64,000 bases of DNA from Myotis daubentonii (GCF_963259705.1 NC_081841.1:119359033-119423032), one strand, 5' to 3'; counted from the first letter of the stretch, positions 51,972 to 62,261 are shown. Translations and numbers: made by a program. Notes: a model not told the origin generated them from the letters alone.

Positions 51972-52339
51972 AGGAAGTGTTAAATTTATGGATTATCTGG
52001 ATATACATATTGGAGATAGAGTAACATACTATCCAGCTGTAAGGTTTTGCATTATATTTACTTTTATCCTTGTTTGTTTGTTTTTAAACACATTACAAAT
52101 ATTTTTTTCCTTTATAACAAGTGTTTTTAAATGACTCAGTAAAAACTAAGGTTTACATGTGGTTTGATTTCATCTATTTTTTTTTCTTGGTCCTGAGAGT
52201 TCTCAACTTTTGAAATGGAAGTTTTAACAGTTTTACTCAGATCCAAATATTTGGTTTTGTGTTAATTTTCCTAGCACTCTGGGAAGGAAATGAGATTAGA
52301 TCTTGGTGGACTTAAATCTAGGAATATGATGGACATCTA
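51972..52339. other. Unassigned non-coding stretch
   Basis: No gene or clear repeat. AT-rich with several T runs. Confidence 0.5.
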
Positions 52340-53239
52340 CCTTATATCACACACAAAAATCAATTCAAACCCTAACTGGTTTGGCTCAGTGGATAGAGCA
52401 TCGGCCTGCAGACTGAAAGGTCCCAGGTTCTATTCCTGTCAAGGGTATGTACCTTGGTTGCGGGCACATCCCCAGTGGGGGGTGTGCAGGAGGCAGCTGA
52501 TCGATGTTTCTCTCTCATCGATGTTTCTAACTCTATATCCCTCACCCTTCCTCTCTGTAAAAAATCAATAAAATATATTTTTTAAAAAATCAATTCAAAA
52601 TGGACTAAGATTTGACCCTAAGACCTGAAACCATAAAAATCCTAGAAGAAAACATAGGAAGTAAGGTCCTTGACATCAATCTTGGTATTGATTTTTTTTT
52701 AATCTGATACATGCAGCAAAGGCTTAAAAAGCAAAAATAAATAAATGGTACATCAAATTTAAAAGCTTTTACACAGCAAAGGAAACCATCAACAAAATAA
52801 AAAGGCAACACATGAGAAAACATTTGCAAGCCACATATATGATAAGGGGCTAAAATCCAAAATGTACAAGGAACTGATACAACACAACAGCAAAAAAAAA
52901 ACACCACACAAATAACCCAATTAATTATGCTAAGCAAAATAAGCCAGTCAGAGAAAGACAAGTAATATATGATCTCACTTATATATGGAATCTAATGAAC
53001 AAAATAAATGGACAAAATAGATACAGAGACATGGAAGCATGAAAACAGACTGATGAATCTCAGAGGGAAGTGGGGGGTGGATAGGTGGGAAGAAATTAAC
53101 CAAATAACTTATAATGCATACATGTATAGGCCATGGACACAGACAATAGTGTGGTAGGCCTGGGGGTGGTGGGGTGGAGGGGGTCAATGGGGGATAAAGG
53201 GGGGGATATCTGTAATACTCTCAATAATAAAGATAAATT
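52340..53239 (+). mobile_element. Old L1 3' fragment with internal deletion, hosting a VES SINE
   Basis: ORF2 C-terminal text (CAATTCAAAATGGACTAAG, AAAGGAAACCATCAACAAAA) jumps near 52905 to the ORF2 end (TTATGCTAAGCAAAATAAGC) and a G-rich 3' UTR ending TCAATAATAAAG. The piece missing in the middle is the kind of sequence found next, at 53240. Confidence 0.8.
52370..52584 (+). mobile_element. VES SINE
   Basis: Canonical head, B-box region slightly decayed (GGTTCTATTCCTGTC), body and AATAAAATATATT tail. TSD AAAAATCAATTCAAA at 52355-52369 and 52585-52599, within the old L1. Confidence 0.96.
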
Positions 53240-53385
53240 TTCAACAATGGGCAAAGAATATGAATTGGTATTTTCCAAAGAAGTCATACAAATGGCTAAG
53301 AATTACATGAAAATGGGTTCAATATCACTACTTATCAAGGAAAAGCAAATAAAAACTATAATGAACTATCACCTCACACCTATTA

Positions 53386-54156
53386 TCCTATATAATAAAG
53401 AGGGAATATGCAAATTGACTGTCACACCATAACAAATGGCTGTGCCCACAGTGGAGGCAGGGATCCTGTAACACAAGATGGCTGTGCCCACAGCAGAGGC
53501 CGAGTTCCCACAATGAGCCTTAATGAGCAATCAGCAGGGACCTGAGGCTATGTGGTGGTGGGCTGGGAAAGGGGACCTAAGGTTGCACCCCCTACCTGCT
53601 GGGGCTTGACAGGGGACCTCAGGCCACACCCCCCCATGCTGGTGCCAGGCTGGGGGACCTCAGGCAGCACCCCTTGCCCAGCAGGGCTTGATGAGGGACC
53701 TGAAGCCATGCCCTCCACCCAGTGGGGCTTGATGGGGACCTCAAGGCATGCCCCCTGTTCCGGCCCAGGCTGGGGGACCTGAGGCTGCGCCCACCCACCT
53801 GGCAGGGTTTGATGGGGGACCTCAACCAGTGCCCCCCGGCCCAGGCCCGGTGACCTGAGGCCGCGCCCCTCACCCGGTGGGGCTTGATGGGGCTGGGGCC
53901 AGTCGTGTCTGGATATAGCCCAATGGGGGTGGTCTGGGTCTCGCGCGATTTCAAGGCACATGTGGGTGTGTGGGGACTTGACTCTGGTTCCCATGGCACA
54001 CCCCAGACTCTGACAGGAGGAAGATTTTTACATACATTGTACTAATTTTCTTTCATCTCTGACACTTTAATTATAAAGGGCAAATAGAAATATTAAAATA
54101 TTTCATCTAATTAATTCCCTTTTAATGTGCAAGAATTTCATGCACCGGGCCACTAG
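53386..54156 (+). mobile_element. Non-autonomous Helitron (HeliBat-like), 771 bp
   Basis: Starts TCCTATATAATAAAG and ends GGGCCACTAG, inserted precisely between A (53385) and T (54157) of the L1 sequence ACCTATTA/TAATGG. Near the 3' end GTGCA and TGCAC can pair around AGAATTTCA, matching the subterminal hairpin of Helitrons. No Rep/helicase gene is present. The interior (53560-53880) has degenerate ~60-bp repeats with GGGGACCTGAGGC and GGGGCTTGATGGGG. An inner AT-rich part (54000-54130) precedes the hairpin. Confidence 0.93.
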
Positions 54157-54488
54157 TAATGGTCATAAAAAAGTAAAGAAATAAAGACTAGTGAGGATGT
54201 GGAGAAAAGGGAACCTTTATGCACGCTTGGTGGAAATGTAAAATGGTTCAGCCACAATGGAAAACATCAATAAACATCAATATGGAGGCTCATCAATAAA
54301 TTCAAAATATAACTAACATATGATTCAACAATTCCACTTTTGGGAATATATCAAAAGAAAGCAAACCATTATCTCAAAGAGATTTCTGCACTCCCAAGTT
54401 CATTGCAACGTTATTCACTATGGCCAAGATATAGAAACAACTGAAGTGTCTGTCCACATATGAATGAATTAAAAAAAAGTGATATGTG

Positions 54489-54702
54489 GCCCTGGCCAGT
54501 TTGGCTCAGTTGATAGAGCGTCGGCCTTCGGACTGAAGGGTCCTGGGTTCAGTTCCGGTCAAGGGCTTGTACCTTGGTTGCAGGCACATCCCCAGTAGGG
54601 AGTGTGCAGGAGGTAGCTGATCAATGTTTCTCTCTCATCGATGTTTCTAACTCTCTATCCCTCTCCCTTCCTCTCTGTAAAAAATCAATAAAAGATATAT
54701 TT
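54489..54702 (+). mobile_element. VES SINE
   Basis: Canonical VES with TSD AAAAAAGTGATATGTG at 54473-54488 and 54703-54718 in old L1 sequence. Its B-box region has drifted (GGTTCAGTTCCGGTC). Confidence 0.96.
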
Positions 54703-54736
54703 AAAAAAGTGATATGTGTAGATATTTAGATATATA

Positions 54737-54959
54737 TAGGAGTGGATAAAAGTAAGTTTATTGATGACAATAAAGGATTCTGTGCCAAAGTCTGCTTCAG
54801 TATAGAAAGTAGACTACAAGAATGTGTTAATAATTAAAGCTGGCAATTTGTCCTGTGCCACTGTAACATTCTTTTGAGTTAATAAAGCTATTGTAATAAT
54901 CATAACCTGCATGTCTTTTTCCATAGGAACAACTGTAAACCTGCTTTTGCCCACCCCTG
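54737..54959 (+). mobile_element. Mariner-like MITE, 223 bp
   Basis: The left end TAGGAGTGGATAAAAGTAAG and the reverse complement of the right end (CAGGGGTGGGCAAAAGCAGG) form imperfect terminal inverted repeats of about 25 bp. A TA duplicate flanks each side (54735-54736, 54960-54961). There is no transposase coding capacity. Small non-autonomous mariners are known from vesper bats; the exact family is not named here. Confidence 0.75.
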
Positions 54960-54972
54960 TATATGTGAATTA

Positions 54973-55641
54973 TCCTATCTAATAAGAGACAAACATTGTA
55001 ATTAACCGTACCTCTGACATGCTTCCCATTGGCTAATCAGGGCGATATGCAAATTAACTGCCAAGCAAGATGGCAGCTGGCAGCCAGGCAGCTGAAGTGA
55101 ACAAGAGGCTTGCTTGCTCCAGTGATGGAGGAAGCCAAGGTTCCCTGCCTGCTGCTGCTGGCCTCTGAGAAACTATGTTGCAATTATAGAAGCTAAACAA
55201 GCTTGAGAAACCTGCTTTCAGCCAGCCGGGCCTCAGAGCTGGAGTTGCAACAGTGTTTCAATTATAGAAGCCAAACAAACGCAGATACCTGCTTTCAGCA
55301 GCTGAGGTCTCAGAGCTGGAGCCGAGCCTCAGAGGTAAGGCTGGCTCTCAGTTCCAGTGACAGCCATAGAAGGTAAATAAATCCCAGAATTTAAAAAAAA
55401 GAAAAAAAAGGAGAGGTTGGGAGCTACAGTTGCCCGCCAGCCTGAAAACGACCCTCAGCCCCTCACCCAGACTGGCCAGGCACCCCAGTGGGGACCCCCA
55501 CCCTGAAGGGGGTGTGACCAGCTGCAAACAGCCATCCTCCCCTCATCCAGTCTGGCCAGGCACCCAAGCGGGACCCCCACCCTGATCCCGGACACCCTTC
55601 AGGGCAAATCAGCCAGCCCCCACCCGTGCACCAGGCCTCTA
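54973..55641 (+). mobile_element. Non-autonomous Helitron (HeliBat-like), ~669 bp
   Basis: Starts TCCTATCTAATAAGAG directly after an A and ends CCCGTGCACCAGGCCTCTA, one base short of the usual CTAG. The second Helitron begins immediately. The interior includes two similar ~100-bp segments (CAATTATAGAAGCYAAACAA, CTGCTTTCAGC) at 55170-55320 and a paired GACCCCCACCCTGA segment at 55490-55590. Confidence 0.88.
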
Positions 55642-56083
55642 TCCTATATAGTAAAAGGGTAATATGAAAACTGACCCTAATAGCAGATGTCCACCTCTTC
55701 CCTGCCCCGCTTGGCTTCTCAGATCACTGATCACCAGTGATCGGAGAACACCCAGATACAGGGCCAGAGGCGGGGCTGCGTCACTGCCTGGGGAGCATGA
55801 TCCCATCCCTGGGGGGCGATGCAGCCAGGCCCAAGAAGGAGACCCAGGGGCGGGGCTGCATCGCTGTTGGAGCAGCGATCCAGTGACCGGACTGAGGAGA
55901 CCCAGAAGGATACCCAGGGGCCTCCCAAGAGGAGAGTCTCCGTGGTCAGAGGGCGAAGTGTCGGGACAGGAATAAAGACAGAAGTGATTCAGATGCCTGG
56001 CTGAGGCATTAGACCAGCCAGCGGGGCCTTTCACCCAGGACTGGGGTGGGGGTGGGGTGAGGGAGGCGAGTTGGAAATAGAGA

Positions 56084-56103
56084 ATTACAACTCCCAGGAG
56101 GCT
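56084..56103 (+). promoter_or_regulatory. ZNF143-type motif upstream of the TFPT copy
   Basis: ATTACAACTCCCAGGAGGCT closely matches the ACTACAATTCCCAGCATGC-type promoter element of many mammalian housekeeping genes. It lies about 120 bp upstream of the TFPT start codon, so the copied segment may include the parent gene's transcription start area. Activity is not shown. Confidence 0.5.
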
Positions 56104-56219
56104 TAGCAGCTGGGGCCTGGGTGCCTGGCCATGAAATCAGATGGGGTGTGTTGTTTTGCAAGCCACTTTAACCTAGAGGCTTGAAAGGTTGGAAGTTCTG
56201 CACCTGGAGCCAGGGAGAA

Positions 56220-57794
56220 ATGGAGCTGGAGCAGAGAGAGGGGTCCATGGCAGCCGTGGAGCCGACTCGGAGCTGGCGCTGCCTCCACTGTTCGGTGGTC
56301 ACATCCTGGAGAGCGAGCTTGAGACCGAAGTGGAGTTCGTGTCTGGGTGTCTGGGCAGCTCCAACCTCCAGGAGCAAGATGAAGAGGAGTGCCGGGAGCC
56401 GGTCCATCCTTGCTGTTTCAAGGGACCTGGCATATATGGCATACTTTTCTTAATATGTTTGCTCACCTTCTTGGCGCTGTGTTTTAACCAAAGTCACCTC
56501 TCCGAGAAAGGTTGAATCCCCAGGTAGGGATTTTCCCCTGAAGTTAGGGAGGGAATAAAACCCCTCAACTAAGTGCCAGGCGGGTAATTAATCCCTTTAA
56601 CTACGAACAATCATGCTTAAACTACATAATCTTTTCTCCCTGGAATGGAGATAAGAAACGCCCTAACCTTTGTAATAGAGATTGATAGGATTGAATCAAC
56701 TGGTATAAATACAGTTGTAACAAGACAGAAACACTCAGAACTCAGGAGACAGAATTCAGAAGACAGAACCTACACGGAGCCTAGAGACAGAAGAACTTCG
56801 CTGGCGAGAGCATGCCAGAGGATCCTGGAGAGGGACTGGCCTCGGAGCCTAGAGACGGAGCCTAGTGGGAGAACATGGCAAGGGATCCTGGACTGAACCT
56901 GACTACAGAGATTGGCAAGAGAACCTGACTGGAACCTGGACACTGAACCTGACTGGAGAGCCTGGACAGAACCTGGCTGGAGAACCTAGCGAGGGAACAT
57001 GGCTACAGAACCTCGCTAGAGATCCAGACCAGAACTTGGCTGGAGATCTGGGCTAGAGATCCTGGCTAGGCTGCTGATCAACTGAATGCTGTCTCCATGT
57101 CATTCCTTCTTCGCCAACTCCGTCCACACCTTTGGGGACCCCTGGACCCGCTGGGGTTGGACCCTGGCAGAGGAGGAGGCAGCCTGAGGCCGGTGGCGGC
57201 AGCACCAACGGGAACTCAATCGCAGGAAGTACCAGGCGCTGGGTCGTGCTGCAGGGAGATCGAGAAGGTGAAGGAGCGGGTCCTGAACAGGCTCCATCAG
57301 ATACGGAGGATAACACGGAGACTCCAGCAGGAGCGGAGGTTCCTCATGAGGGTGCTGTACTCCTACAGCGATGACAGGCCAGCCAGTTCACCATCTTACT
57401 GGAGGACAAGGGCAGCCAGGGCACAGACATCCGTACCCCAGGCAACACTGAGAACGAGCCTCAGTAGAAAGAGGGGCTGTCCCCGCCCAGGAGGACGCCA
57501 GCGCCCACAGAAGCCAGCAGCCTGGCCCCTGGCGAGGGGCCCAGCAGTTGGAAGAGGCTGCGAGTGCCATAGGGAGGGCACAGGGCAGGAGTCCCGCTGA
57601 CTCCGGAGCTGGCCCCCGTGCAGATAAAGGTGGAGGAAGACTTTGGCTTCTAAGCGGTCGAGGCTCTGGACTTAACTTGGGTTTCTCAGGGGCCAGACAA
57701 GCTGCTGCCCTATCCCACCCTAGCCAGCTCCCCCTTTGACTGACCCCCCAATAAACGGACCCGATGCTCTCCTCAGCAAAAAAAAAAAAAAAAG
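56220..57794 (+). pseudogene. TFPT: TFPT processed pseudogene, split by a solo LTR
   Basis: TFPT (TCF3 fusion partner, INO80F) is a nuclear subunit of the INO80 chromatin-remodelling complex. The copy starts at ATG 56220 ([14 protein letters not shown]). After a small deletion/frameshift it reads [20 protein letters not shown] and ends part one in an acidic QDEEE run at 56399. After the LTR it resumes at 57176 with the basic coiled-coil region ([18 protein letters not shown]) and finishes with [29 protein letters not shown] and TGA at 57741. Introns are absent, AATAAA is at 57750, and a 17-A tail follows at 57778-57794, so it arose by reverse transcription. Several in-frame stops (for example TGA at about 57184, TAG near 57463 and 57570) and frameshifts exclude a functional protein. 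Identity rests on recall of the human protein. Confidence 0.87.
56400..57169 (+). mobile_element. Solo LTR, 770 bp, inside the TFPT copy
   Basis: Ends are TGCCGGGAG ... CCCTGGCA with TGCC/GGCA inverted termini. The 6-bp TSD GAGGAG is at 56394-56399 and 57170-57175 in the TFPT acidic-repeat codons. A 6-bp TSD fits a betaretrovirus-like (class II) element. The LTR contains AATAAA at 56552 and a degenerate series of CTGGAGAACCT / GAGACAGAAC-like short repeats (56740-57060). No internal viral region remains. Confidence 0.85.
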
Positions 57795-57796
57795 CT

Positions 57797-57968
57797 TATA
57801 GAGGCATGTTTATAGGATCAAATAGTATAAATATAGATGTAACAGGACAATAAAAAGAGAACCTGGCTATGATGATCACCTGAACACTGCCTCTGTGTCA
57901 TTCCTTCTTCGCCGACTCCGTCCACACCTTTGGAAACCCCTGGACCTGCTGGGGCAGGACCCCAACAT
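57797..57968 (+). mobile_element. Truncated LTR fragment related to the 770-bp LTR
   Basis: From about 57815 the sequence (TAGGATCAAATAGTATAAAT, TCATTCCTTCTTCGCCGACT, CCGTCCACACCTTTGGAAAC) parallels the 3' part of the LTR at 56400-57169, but the 5' half and the short-repeat region are missing. It ends near CAGGACCCCAACA. It directly follows the poly(A) of the TFPT copy. Confidence 0.7.
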
Positions 57969-58402
57969 TCCTCTTCTTATAAGGACTTCAATGAGATGGG
58001 CTAAGGGTCCCACTGGAACTGCCTCAATTTAATGTAATCCCCTCTTTAAAGATCTTATCTCCATATATAGGTACATTCTGAGGTTCTGGGGATTAAGATT
58101 TTAACATACATTTTGTTGATTACCCAAATCAGCCCTTAACAACCAGCATGTTTCAGAAAGTAGATTCCTACAGGGTTATTTACCAAACATTCAGAAGTAT
58201 TTTTAAAAGAGCTAAGCCCCTCGCCCACCATGCGGACCCCTCCCAGCGAAGAGCGAAGGCCTCAGTTCCAGGCACCAGAGGAAAACTGGTGCCAGCAGCC
58301 AGGGGAAGGGGCTTCCAAGGGGTCCCAGATTGCAAGAGTGCACAGGCCAGGCTGAGGGACCCCCCCCCCAATGCACAAATTTTTGTGCACCAGGCCTCTA
58401 GT

Positions 58403-58405
58403 GTA

Positions 58406-58467
<62 letters not shown>

Positions 58468-58498
58468 CATGCATATATATATATGTATATATATATAA
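58403..58498. repeat. (TG)n(TA)n compound microsatellite
   Basis: About 14 TG units pass into about 15 TA units and imperfect ATATGTATA, directly after the Helitron 3' end. Confidence 0.93.
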
Positions 58499-58877
58499 TT
58501 TAAAAAGAAAAAAATTCTGCTATTTGCAACAGCATCGATGAAACTGGAGGGCAAAGAAATAAGCCAGACAGAAATGGACAAATACTGCATGGTATCACAT
58601 ATGTGGAATCTTAAAAAAAAATTTTATAATCTTATAGAAACAGACTAGAAAAGTGGTGGCCATGGACTGCGGGATGGGGTAAATGGGGAGAGGTTGGTAA
58701 GAGGATAAAATCTTTCAGTTATAAGATGAATAAGGTCTGAGGTTATAATGTAGCATTGTTATTATAATTGATAGCACTGTATTGTATAATTAAAATTTGC
58801 TAAGAGAGTAGAACTTAGATGTTTAACCAAATTGTCAGACACACCTAAATTGAAGTGCACCATCCATCATTTATTAC

Positions 58878-59045
58878 TGGGTGACTATGAACAGGTTACC
58901 TTACCCCTCTGTGCCTTCGTTTCTTCATCTGTGGAATGAGGAGTTAATAGAACCAGCCTCTCCAGGTTGCGGTAAAATTAAATGAGGATGATTCTGGCAC
59001 ACTAACCATTCCTTATGTTGTAACTGCTGTTATTATTGTTGTCAA
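58878..59045 (+). mobile_element. MIR SINE
   Basis: Diagnostic MIR core text is present: GGTTACCTTACCCCTCTGTG, TTTCTTCATCTGTGGAATGA, AAATTAAATGAGGATGATTC and TGTTATTATTGTTG. It is old and diverged. Confidence 0.82.
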
Positions 59046-60375
59046 TGATGATGTCATTGATCCCAAGAGAGACCAGTGGAGACAAATAAGTTTTGTGCCT
59101 ACAAATCCTACTGGGGAAGCAGCTGCCTCTGCTTCTTTATGGAACTGCTTTGTTAGACTTCCTGCCTTTGGCCCTGATCAATAATTTTGATGATAGCTGC
59201 TGCTCCTGTGTGAGGCAAGGCAGCCGAGGGAAATGATAAGAGAGGTGAGTGATCGCTGAAAAAGCAATGGCAGGTCTATAAACCCAGCGCTCCATGGATG
59301 TAGGAAATGCTAGCATTAAATTGTCTCTTTTCATCTGAAGTCACTAATAAAATTTTAAGCTTTGCAAAGACAGAGAGGTGTCCTCCATTTCTTCTGAGTC
59401 CCAGCACACTGCTGTCCTTAGAAAGCTAAGTCAGCAGCCCTCAATCTTTTTTCTGTGATTCACATAATGACTGCCATTCACATGAGCGTTGACTCTCATG
59501 GGGCTGCTTAAGATTCTGTAACATTCCCAACACAGGAGCTAGCTATAATTCCACCCTATTATCTCTAGAAAGCAAGTGAGAGCTGTATTAATATAGGGAT
59601 ACATTTTAGTTTGTTCCAATTTACTTTTCAAAAAAATTATTTGCAAGCTTATATTTATTGTTAGTAATAAGTTAATTTAACACTTGCCACCAATAATTTT
59701 CACCATGTAAGCAAGTAACTCTCATGGGTGACATGATTAAACAGAGAATCTGGGAGCTGCAAGGAGATAGGATGAAGAGAGCATGGGGATACTTATCTGT
59801 GTTTCCCAGCAACTTTTACAGGACTTTTCTTTTCAGCTTAACCCTCTTGCAGGACCAGAACATCTCTCACCAAAAGGGTTTTGAGGTTTCTTTCTTTCTC
59901 CTTAGCAGATCAGAACCTACATAGAAAATAAGAATTAATTCCTCAGGTGAGAGCAATGTTTCTCAATGGCTGATGACAAGATAAAAGGATAATCCTAATA
60001 TTTTTATGATAACAACTTCTGAAAATAATATTTGGTAAATATTTCCTGCATAATGGGAATATGAAGATGCAGAATAATCATGAAAGAAGGAGGGAGCTTT
60101 ATCAGGAGAAGATGGCCAAGGGTGTTGGGGGCCAAGTAACATACTGTGTGAAGACACTGGGTTAAAGAGAGGACTATGGATTAAAGCAGAACAAAAGCTC
60201 AAGTCTTGATTACTTGTTCCTCTATCATTCTTCTTTCCTCTTAGTAAGTGACAAATCCATTTCTCACCAACCAGAAAATTCTGTCACCCTTGACTCCTTT
60301 CTTTCTCTACATTTGATTGATGAGAAATCCTCTTTGTTCAAGTTTCAGAAAGTAACTAGAACCTGAACACTTCCC
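59046..60375. other. Unassigned non-coding DNA
   Basis: No gene, RNA or recent transposon is recognised in 1.3 kb. Texture is ordinary single-copy-like sequence; only short, unsupported reading frames occur. Confidence 0.5.
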
Positions 60376-60880
60376 CCAGCTCCACTGTACCCATCCTGGT
60401 CCATGCCACCAGTATTTTCCAGCTGGATTATTGCAACAGCCTCCTAGCTAGTGTCCCTGCTTCTACCCTTGCCTCTCAATAATCTGTATTGTGTGTGTGT
60501 TTTTCCTCACACAGTAGCCAGAGTGATCTTTTAAATATTTAAATCAGATATCATTCCTTTGCAAACCTGCAATGGCCTTTCATTTCATTCAGTGAAAACC
60601 AAAGGCTTTATCATCAGTCTGAGATCTTGTTTGACTTTGATTCTTGCAACCTTTCCCATACCATCTCTGACAAGTCCCTTCCTCACTCTGCTCCAATTTC
60701 TATGATCACCTGGGTGTTCTTAAATAGCCTACCTCAGGGACTTTGCATTTGTAGTTCTTTCTGTATGAGTATTTTCTTCCAGAAATTTGCTTAGTTAACT
60801 TATTTCACTCAGGTCACTGCTTAAAGGCTTCATTACCGGTGAGGCCGTTCCCTTCTTTATGGGCACCTTGATCATAAGCA
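60376..60880 (+). mobile_element. Ancient L2-like LINE 3' region
   Basis: Diverged plus-strand L2 text: GATTATTGCAACAGCCTCCTA, CCAGAGTGATCTTTTAAA, TGCAATGGCCTTTCATTTC, CCTCAGGGACTTTGCATTTG and TCACTGCTTAAAGGCTTCA. It corresponds to the reverse complement of the element at 31375-32110. Confidence 0.7.
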
Positions 60881-62260
60881 CCTGCTTCAGCAGTCAATCC
60901 CTGTAAGCAAAAGAACAATGCTGAGCTCTGCAAATTGTCTAAAGGTTTTCTTTTTAAGGATCTAAAGCGGAAAGCCTATGTCTTAGATTAGTTAAGGTCA
61001 AATTTCTGTTCATCATATCATATTCAGCACATTGTTGCTTTTCCATTATAAACTTCTTATTCACATGTTTTAAAGAATGGTAATTTGGAAAATTTTGGAA
61101 CTTAAATCCATTTTTTAACATGGGTTATAACTATTGTTTTTCACACTGGCATTTAGTTCACACTCTTCCTTCCAGAGACCCAAACTTAATTACATTAAAG
61201 TACCCAGAGAAGCACAGATGAAGCCAATTGTATTGATGAGAAGGAATATAACAAATTAATAAACCGAATTATGTGGAGTCTAAGATATTCATGAAGGGCT
61301 TTTCTCCCCACTTCTTCAAAACATAGGTAGATGTAGATGTAATGTTATGTGGAGTCAGGAAAGTCCTAACTCATTTTGACAAATAAAACCCTCAAAGCTA
61401 TTTATTTATAAGTCGTTGGGTATTTTGTAGTCACCTAATTCAATCATATGGTGAAAATTATGCCTGGGTGTGAATTACTCCATGGAAATCTGCATCCCCA
61501 TATTGTGTTCACATAGACCTTTGCATCTCAAGGGAGGTGAGCAGCTGCTGTGGAGTCTGATGAGCCCTATTCTGAGTGAAAAGGAGGCCTGAAAAGGCCC
61601 TGGTGCAGTTGATTGGAGGGAGAGCACGGAGGTGATTTCCATTTGGGGAGCTTGGGGGAAAGTGCAGCACACAGTCATGACAGTGCAACCCATCAGTGGC
61701 CAGGTGCCCAGGCTGTTGATTTCTCACCAGCCTGCTCTCGCCTGCCCTGGGGAGACTCTATCATGACCTCTGCCCTTGGCCTGACAGCTGGGTGCCTAGT
61801 CCCCTCTCCCGCCACGCCCCCATGCTTCTGCTTTCACTCCTAGGTGGCCAGTGATTAATAATCAGCTCCGTCATACACATGAAAGGTGCATGACCGAAGT
61901 TTACAAGAAGCTTGTGAGCCAATGCTTGGAAATTCCCTTCTCAGTCTGTTTTGCAACTAGAAACTGAAGCTTTCTAGAAATTAAAGTAATATGTTCAACT
62001 CTTTCCCCTGGGACTGCAGAGTGTGTTATATAGTTCAGTAAATCACTGCTTCCAGGAAGAGTTTTCTGTTTCTGTCACCTGGCTGTAGTGTTATTCTCTC
62101 AGTTCCTTTTGTTTTCCTGAGGGATTCAATGACAGAAGTACAAAAGTATGGCTGATTATAGCCAAACTGGGAGATCTCTACACTAGTTACCACTAACACA
62201 ATAAACTCCTGGGTCAGTAATCCTCAGCTTCCTCAATTATAAAATAAAGCATTTAAGCTC
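60881..62260. other. Unassigned non-coding DNA
   Basis: No gene or recent element is recognised. The GC-richer part at 61500-61850 has short overlapping reading frames without recognisable domains. Confidence 0.5.
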
Positions 62261-62261
62261 T

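Larger units (their letters stand above)
55642..58401 (+). mobile_element. Helitron (~2.76 kb) carrying a TFPT retrocopy and LTRs
   Basis: Starts TCCTATATAGTAAAAGGG and ends GGCCTCTAG at 58401, followed by T. A strong 3' hairpin TGCACAAA-TT-TTTGTGCA lies 12 bp before the end. Between these HeliBat ends lie a GC-rich left part with internal repeats (GGGGCGGGGCTGC), a processed TFPT copy, a solo LTR, an LTR fragment and an old-repeat-like segment (57966-58110). No Helitron transposase is encoded. Whether TFPT was captured by the Helitron or inserted into it later is not decided by the sequence. Confidence 0.85.
53240..58800 (+). mobile_element. Old L1 (3' part) exploded by nested insertions
   Basis: Three collinear pieces of one old L1 are seen: 53240-53385 (TTTTCAACAATGGGCAAAG to ACCTCACACCTATTA), 54157-54488 (GTGAGGATGTGGAGAAAAGG, CTTTTGGGAATATATC) and 58503-58800 (TGCTATTTGCAACAGCATCG, ATAAGCCAGACAGAAATGG and 3' UTR). 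Between them lie a Helitron, a VES SINE, a mariner-like MITE, two more Helitrons and a dinucleotide tract. Confidence 0.78.

Noticed and set aside
53548..53999. Proline/glycine-rich minus-strand frames of about 130-150 codons
   Set aside because: They are produced by the GC-rich degenerate repeats inside the Helitron and show no domain.
57097..57600. 167-codon open frame as an intact TFPT protein
   Set aside because: It mixes LTR sequence with TFPT codons and shifts frame relative to TFPT. The retrocopy has stops and frameshifts.
56400..57969. Complete provirus between the two LTR-like segments
   Set aside because: The DNA between them is TFPT, not retroviral, each LTR has separate surroundings, and the second is truncated and diverged.
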